A stretch of DNA of 64,000 nucleotides. Origin: Bedellia somnulentella. Lineage: Eukaryota; Arthropoda; Insecta; Lepidoptera; Bedelliidae. The position numbers were made by a program, and so were the translations under genes. The notes beneath the pieces were generated by a model. That model made no database searches. It saw nothing but the letters and a program-made list of their open reading frames with translations, and was not told the origin of the DNA. Position 1 is the first letter of the stretch, and each line of letters starts with the position of its first letter. Positions 61,045-64,000 of the stretch are shown piece after piece. The DNA lies in NCBI GenBank assembly GCA_963576735.1, contig OY755196.1, positions 5,747,912-5,811,911 of the forward strand. The letters are read 5' to 3'.

Positions 61045-61683
61045 GCTTGCCCTTCTGAAAGTTAGTTTCCGTGTGTTATGTATCCAACTAAAATAAGCTC
61101 TACATCATTAATCTACTTCTAAAAAATCTTCTCTTAATAAAAATGTTTCGGATTATATAAACATTAGTTTCGTTATAATCTTATTCGTTGGGCAGTTCAA
61201 ATACTTATTGCATTTAGAAGCGAATTAAGTAATTGTCTTTTCGTCAAACACAACTTAAACTAACAGTCTCCAAATTAAGTAGATCATTTTAATAATAGAA
61301 TACAGAAGCTACAAAAAGCAATTGATTATTTGAAATTAGTTGCTTAACCTCAAAGATTTCTAGTTTTTGGTGTTAGTACATTACATACAGAACTTAAAAT
61401 ATAACATTAAATAAATAGAATTTTAAGTAAACCGTTTTTCATTGCACTTCGTTCAACAATATAAATATATTCATTTCTTTTTCACTACCCCAATAGATGG
61501 CACATACATAAATACATTAGCAAAATAACCCGACTTTATTATTATATACAGAAATCGCTTGTGCGCGGGAAAATAAAAAAATAATCTATGGCACGACATT
61601 CATAAAGTTGGACTTATAAAAATACACTTCATTAAATCTAAGTTTGTTTAAATTGAGATAAATGCATTTGAATGTTTATTAGG
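61045..61683. other. Probable 3' UTR and spacer of the right-end gene
   Basis: TTTATT motifs (AATAAA on -) near 61534 and directly after the stop could end the transcript. No coding frame was seen. Confidence 0.35.
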
Positions 61684-64000
61684 TCATTGGAATTTATTGA
61701 CAACAGTCTTCACCCAACTGCCTTTGTTTTCGTCAATTTCAGATTTGATTTGATCAGTGCTATTATTTTCTTTAGAAGTAATCAGTGAATATTCTTTATT
61801 AACTTTTACATTCGTTTTTATTTCACTTGATTCAGTGGGGTTTAGTTCAGAAGGAGCAATTTTGGTAGTCATAGATCTTGGTTTAGCAAGTTGAGATGGT
61901 TTTTTACTTATAACAGGCTGTTTTGCTAGAGTCAACGATTCGATTTCGTTTCGTCTTTCTAAAACTGATTTGGAAGTTTTCGGTTCATCTATTGAAGATC
62001 TTTTGGTTTCATTAACTATTCTTGTTTTTCTTATTGCTGAATCTAAACTGGCTCTTTCGAAACTTAATCTTTTAATATGTATATTATTGCTAGGTTTTAA
62101 TTGGCTAGGAATTGGTTCATTATCAGTAATTGTCGTTTCTTTCAATTCATTTTTATTTACAGGCATCTCTTGAGTTTTTGCTTCTGTATTTGATAGAGAT
62201 TTCTTTAAGAATCTATTGTTTACAGTATTCGGCAAAGGTTCTGATTTTAAATAATTTTGTTTTAATGATATGTTTTTCTTAATTGTATTCGAATTTGTGT
62301 TTTCCGAACTTGTGTTCTGTATGTCTAAAGATTTTGTTGTAACTTTATTATTACTGAAAGCATTTCTTGTCTGGACACTTGATGGAGTCGGTATGCTTGT
62401 TAGTTTAGGTTTCGCAGGTACAGGTGGTGCTACTTTGGGTTTAGTGATTTCATTTGTATTAACTTTTTGTAAATTAGGTGATGCTATTTTTGCCGTATTT
62501 TGAACTTTGCTTGTTACTATTAGTCGCGTTTGAAAACTGCTTTTTATTTCACGAACACCTGACGAAATTTTGACTTCCTGCACTTCTACTGAGTTCCGTT
62601 TTATACTCTCAGTTTGTGTAACGGTTTTAACAGTTTTATTATCATCGCCTTCATCTTGGTCAGAACAAATAGCAGAATCACTAAATACACCATCATCTGT
62701 AACATGTTCAATCTTCTCAAAAGTTTTTTCGTAATAACTTTCGTCAGAATTATGTGATATTATATTATCTTTAGTTGTTTTAGCTCCGTTAGAGTTATAG
62801 TTATTTGCAGGCTTTGTTTGATTTTCTTGATAAGTTCCTTCACTTGAAGAAGTAACAAATGAAGAATTCGAGAACAAACTATCAGGTCTCACAGCATTTT
62901 TATTAATTAAAATATTAATATTCTGCGTACCTGATTTTTGAACTAGTGTTGTAGGGTCGACATAATCTGATTGCGCTATTCTCGCCCCTAATTTCTTACT
63001 ACCCTGCATGTAAACTGGTAATTTGTTAACACTTTGTTGTGAGAAATTGATTGATTTCGATGGTGATAGCGGAGTATTGCCTGAACTTGGAATATTAGTT
63101 ATCATGCTAACGCTCTTCTCATAATTAGGTTTGAAGTCTTCTGGTTTCTTAGAAATATTATCGCAGCTATGTGACAGCGGTTCTAAGTTATTTTTTTCAC
63201 TTTGACTCATTGTAGTCGTATATGGTTCAAACACACTTCTACTGAGACCATCGTTTGTGTAAGAATCTGTTAAAGTTGATGTATTTAGGACATCAGTAGA
63301 AGTGATAACTACTTTTATATCACTTTTCAAACCAACTTTTTGTGTTTCTTCTAATTTCTTTTGCTTTTGTAACGCTTCTTGTCGTTTTGAATTTTCTTCG
63401 GGTTGCTCGTCACCAATTATGCTTCTGAATCTTTGCAATAGATTTTTGGAATAGCTTCTGGGATTAAGTGCAGATTTTTTCTCTGGAAGTGGACTTTTTG
63501 GATCAGACTTAGCACTGTCAGGACTGCTTGTATCATTATTAACCTCCAAATCATCAGTAGATTTACGACTTTTAAAACGATTCAGTACATTTTTGAGTGA
63601 CAGTATGTTACTTGTTGGTTTGTAGATTTTATGTTCTGGGTGGACTATATCGACCTCCTTTATTCTATCTTCAGATCTCGGAAACTCGCAGGATGAAGTA
63701 GATACATTTAGATTTGGTTGCGATACATTTAGCAGATTCTCATTTTTGTGTCCATCTAAAGCCACAACTTCAAAATTATTTTTATAGCATCTATCAATTT
63801 CTTCTTCTAGCTCTAACGTCGACTGACTTATATCTTGTGTTATTTCTCCGTCAAGTTTGTTAGAAATTTTACTAAATTTCAAGATATCCTTTTCGCTCCT
63901 GTAATTTTCAACGTCATCAAAACTGATTTCGCTTTGATCGGATGCTATGGTGAATGGCCTATCAGTACTAACTACTTTGCCATCACGATTCAAATATGTC
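61684..64000 (-). CDS. Uncharacterised Ser/Thr/Lys-rich protein, terminal exon (partial at right edge)
   Basis: The frame is open from the window edge (first readable residues TYLNRDGKVVSTDRPF) to the TGA at 61684, about 771 residues. The true start and upstream exons lie outside. It is low-complexity and probably disordered: many Ser/Thr/Asn/Lys, proline patches (KVAPPVPAKPKL), an acidic stretch (SDQDEGDD), and basic Ser-containing motifs (KRLSFERASLD, KRSSIDEPK) that look like kinase sites. A short less degenerate block, YMQGSKKLGARIAQSDYVDP, and the C-terminal GSWVKTVVNKFQ may be conserved motifs. I recognise no domain or ortholog. Its style resembles the PDZ-gene tail at the other end, but no shared motif proves kinship. 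Long S/T-rich tails like this are common in insect cytoskeletal adaptors, which is only a suggestion. Confidence 0.75.
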   Translation of the reverse strand, partial: TYLNRDGKVVSTDRPFTIASDQSEISFDDVENYRSEKDILKFSKISNKLDGEITQDISQSTLELEEEIDRCYKNNFEVVALDGHKNENLLNVSQPNLNVSTSSCEFPRSEDRIKEVDIVHPEHKIYKPTSNILSLKNVLNRFKSRKSTDDLEVNNDTSSPDSAKSDPKSPLPEKKSALNPRSYSKNLLQRFRSIIGDEQPEENSKRQEALQKQKKLEETQKVGLKSDIKVVITSTDVLNTSTLTDSYTNDGLSRSVFEPYTTTMSQSEKNNLEPLSHSCDNISKKPEDFKPNYEKSVSMITNIPSSGNTPLSPSKSINFSQQSVNKLPVYMQGSKKLGARIAQSDYVDPTTLVQKSGTQNINILINKNAVRPDSLFSNSSFVTSSSEGTYQENQTKPANNYNSNGAKTTKDNIISHNSDESYYEKTFEKIEHVTDDGVFSDSAICSDQDEGDDNKTVKTVTQTESIKRNSVEVQEVKISSGVREIKSSFQTRLIVTSKVQNTAKIASPNLQKVNTNEITKPKVAPPVPAKPKLTSIPTPSSVQTRNAFSNNKVTTKSLDIQNTSSENTNSNTIKKNISLKQNYLKSEPLPNTVNNRFLKKSLSNTEAKTQEMPVNKNELKETTITDNEPIPSQLKPSNNIHIKRLSFERASLDSAIRKTRIVNETKRSSIDEPKTSKSVLERRNEIESLTLAKQPVISKKPSQLAKPRSMTTKIAPSELNPTESSEIKTNVKVNKEYSLITSKENNSTDQIKSEIDENKGSWVKTVVNKFQ

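Overview
The window looks like a lepidopteran (moth or butterfly) nuclear genome. It is AT-rich and split by introns. It is crowded with short tRNA-type and TATG-tailed SINEs, several non-LTR (LINE) clades, a Ty3/gypsy element of the CsRn1/Kabuki type, and cut-and-paste DNA-transposon remnants. No bacterial features, rRNA genes, functional tRNA genes or CRISPR arrays were seen. The species was not identified.

Four host genes are supported. (1) On +, 2741-8784 holds the last three exons of a PDZ-domain protein whose 1,262-residue terminal exon is low-complexity and phospho-site rich. Its upstream exons lie outside the window. (2) On -, 18752-15984 is a complete two-exon CRIPT gene (100 aa) with a LINE and two SINEs in its only intron. 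(3) On -, 55815-24540 is a large coiled-coil gene that I reconstructed from 16 phase-compatible exons. It matches the centrosomal/ciliary protein SDCCAG8. It occupies half the window and appears to offer three alternative C-terminal cassettes. (4) On -, 64000-61684 is the last exon of a Ser/Thr/Lys-rich protein that I cannot name and that runs off the right edge.

The rest is mostly mobile DNA. At 11.4-13.2 kb and 25.5-26.8 kb are two very similar 5'-truncated LINE copies with TATG tails, plus several decayed fragments. Two SINE families end in the same short hairpin-plus-GGCGTGA motif as that LINE, which suggests they borrow its reverse transcriptase. At 21.25-23.51 kb is a relic of a P-element/THAP9-like transposon inside matched terminal inverted repeats. 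At 26.87-32.05 kb is a full-length gypsy element whose LTRs differ at one base. It has intact gag and pol and a small third ORF predicted to encode a myristoylated membrane protein. At 40.3-44.9 kb is a nearly full-length two-ORF LINE, and 45.4-46.5 and 49.1-51.0 kb hold two more LINE fragments. hAT-type elements with 8-bp target duplications lie at 14.7, 39.2 and 59.9 kb. Long fold-back elements lie at 23.8 and 38.0-39.0 kb.

Most insertions sit inside introns of the SDCCAG8-like gene without breaking its exon phases. A LINE tail abuts one splice acceptor, and a SINE lies 14 bp past the CRIPT stop codon, so some insertions may contribute processing signals.
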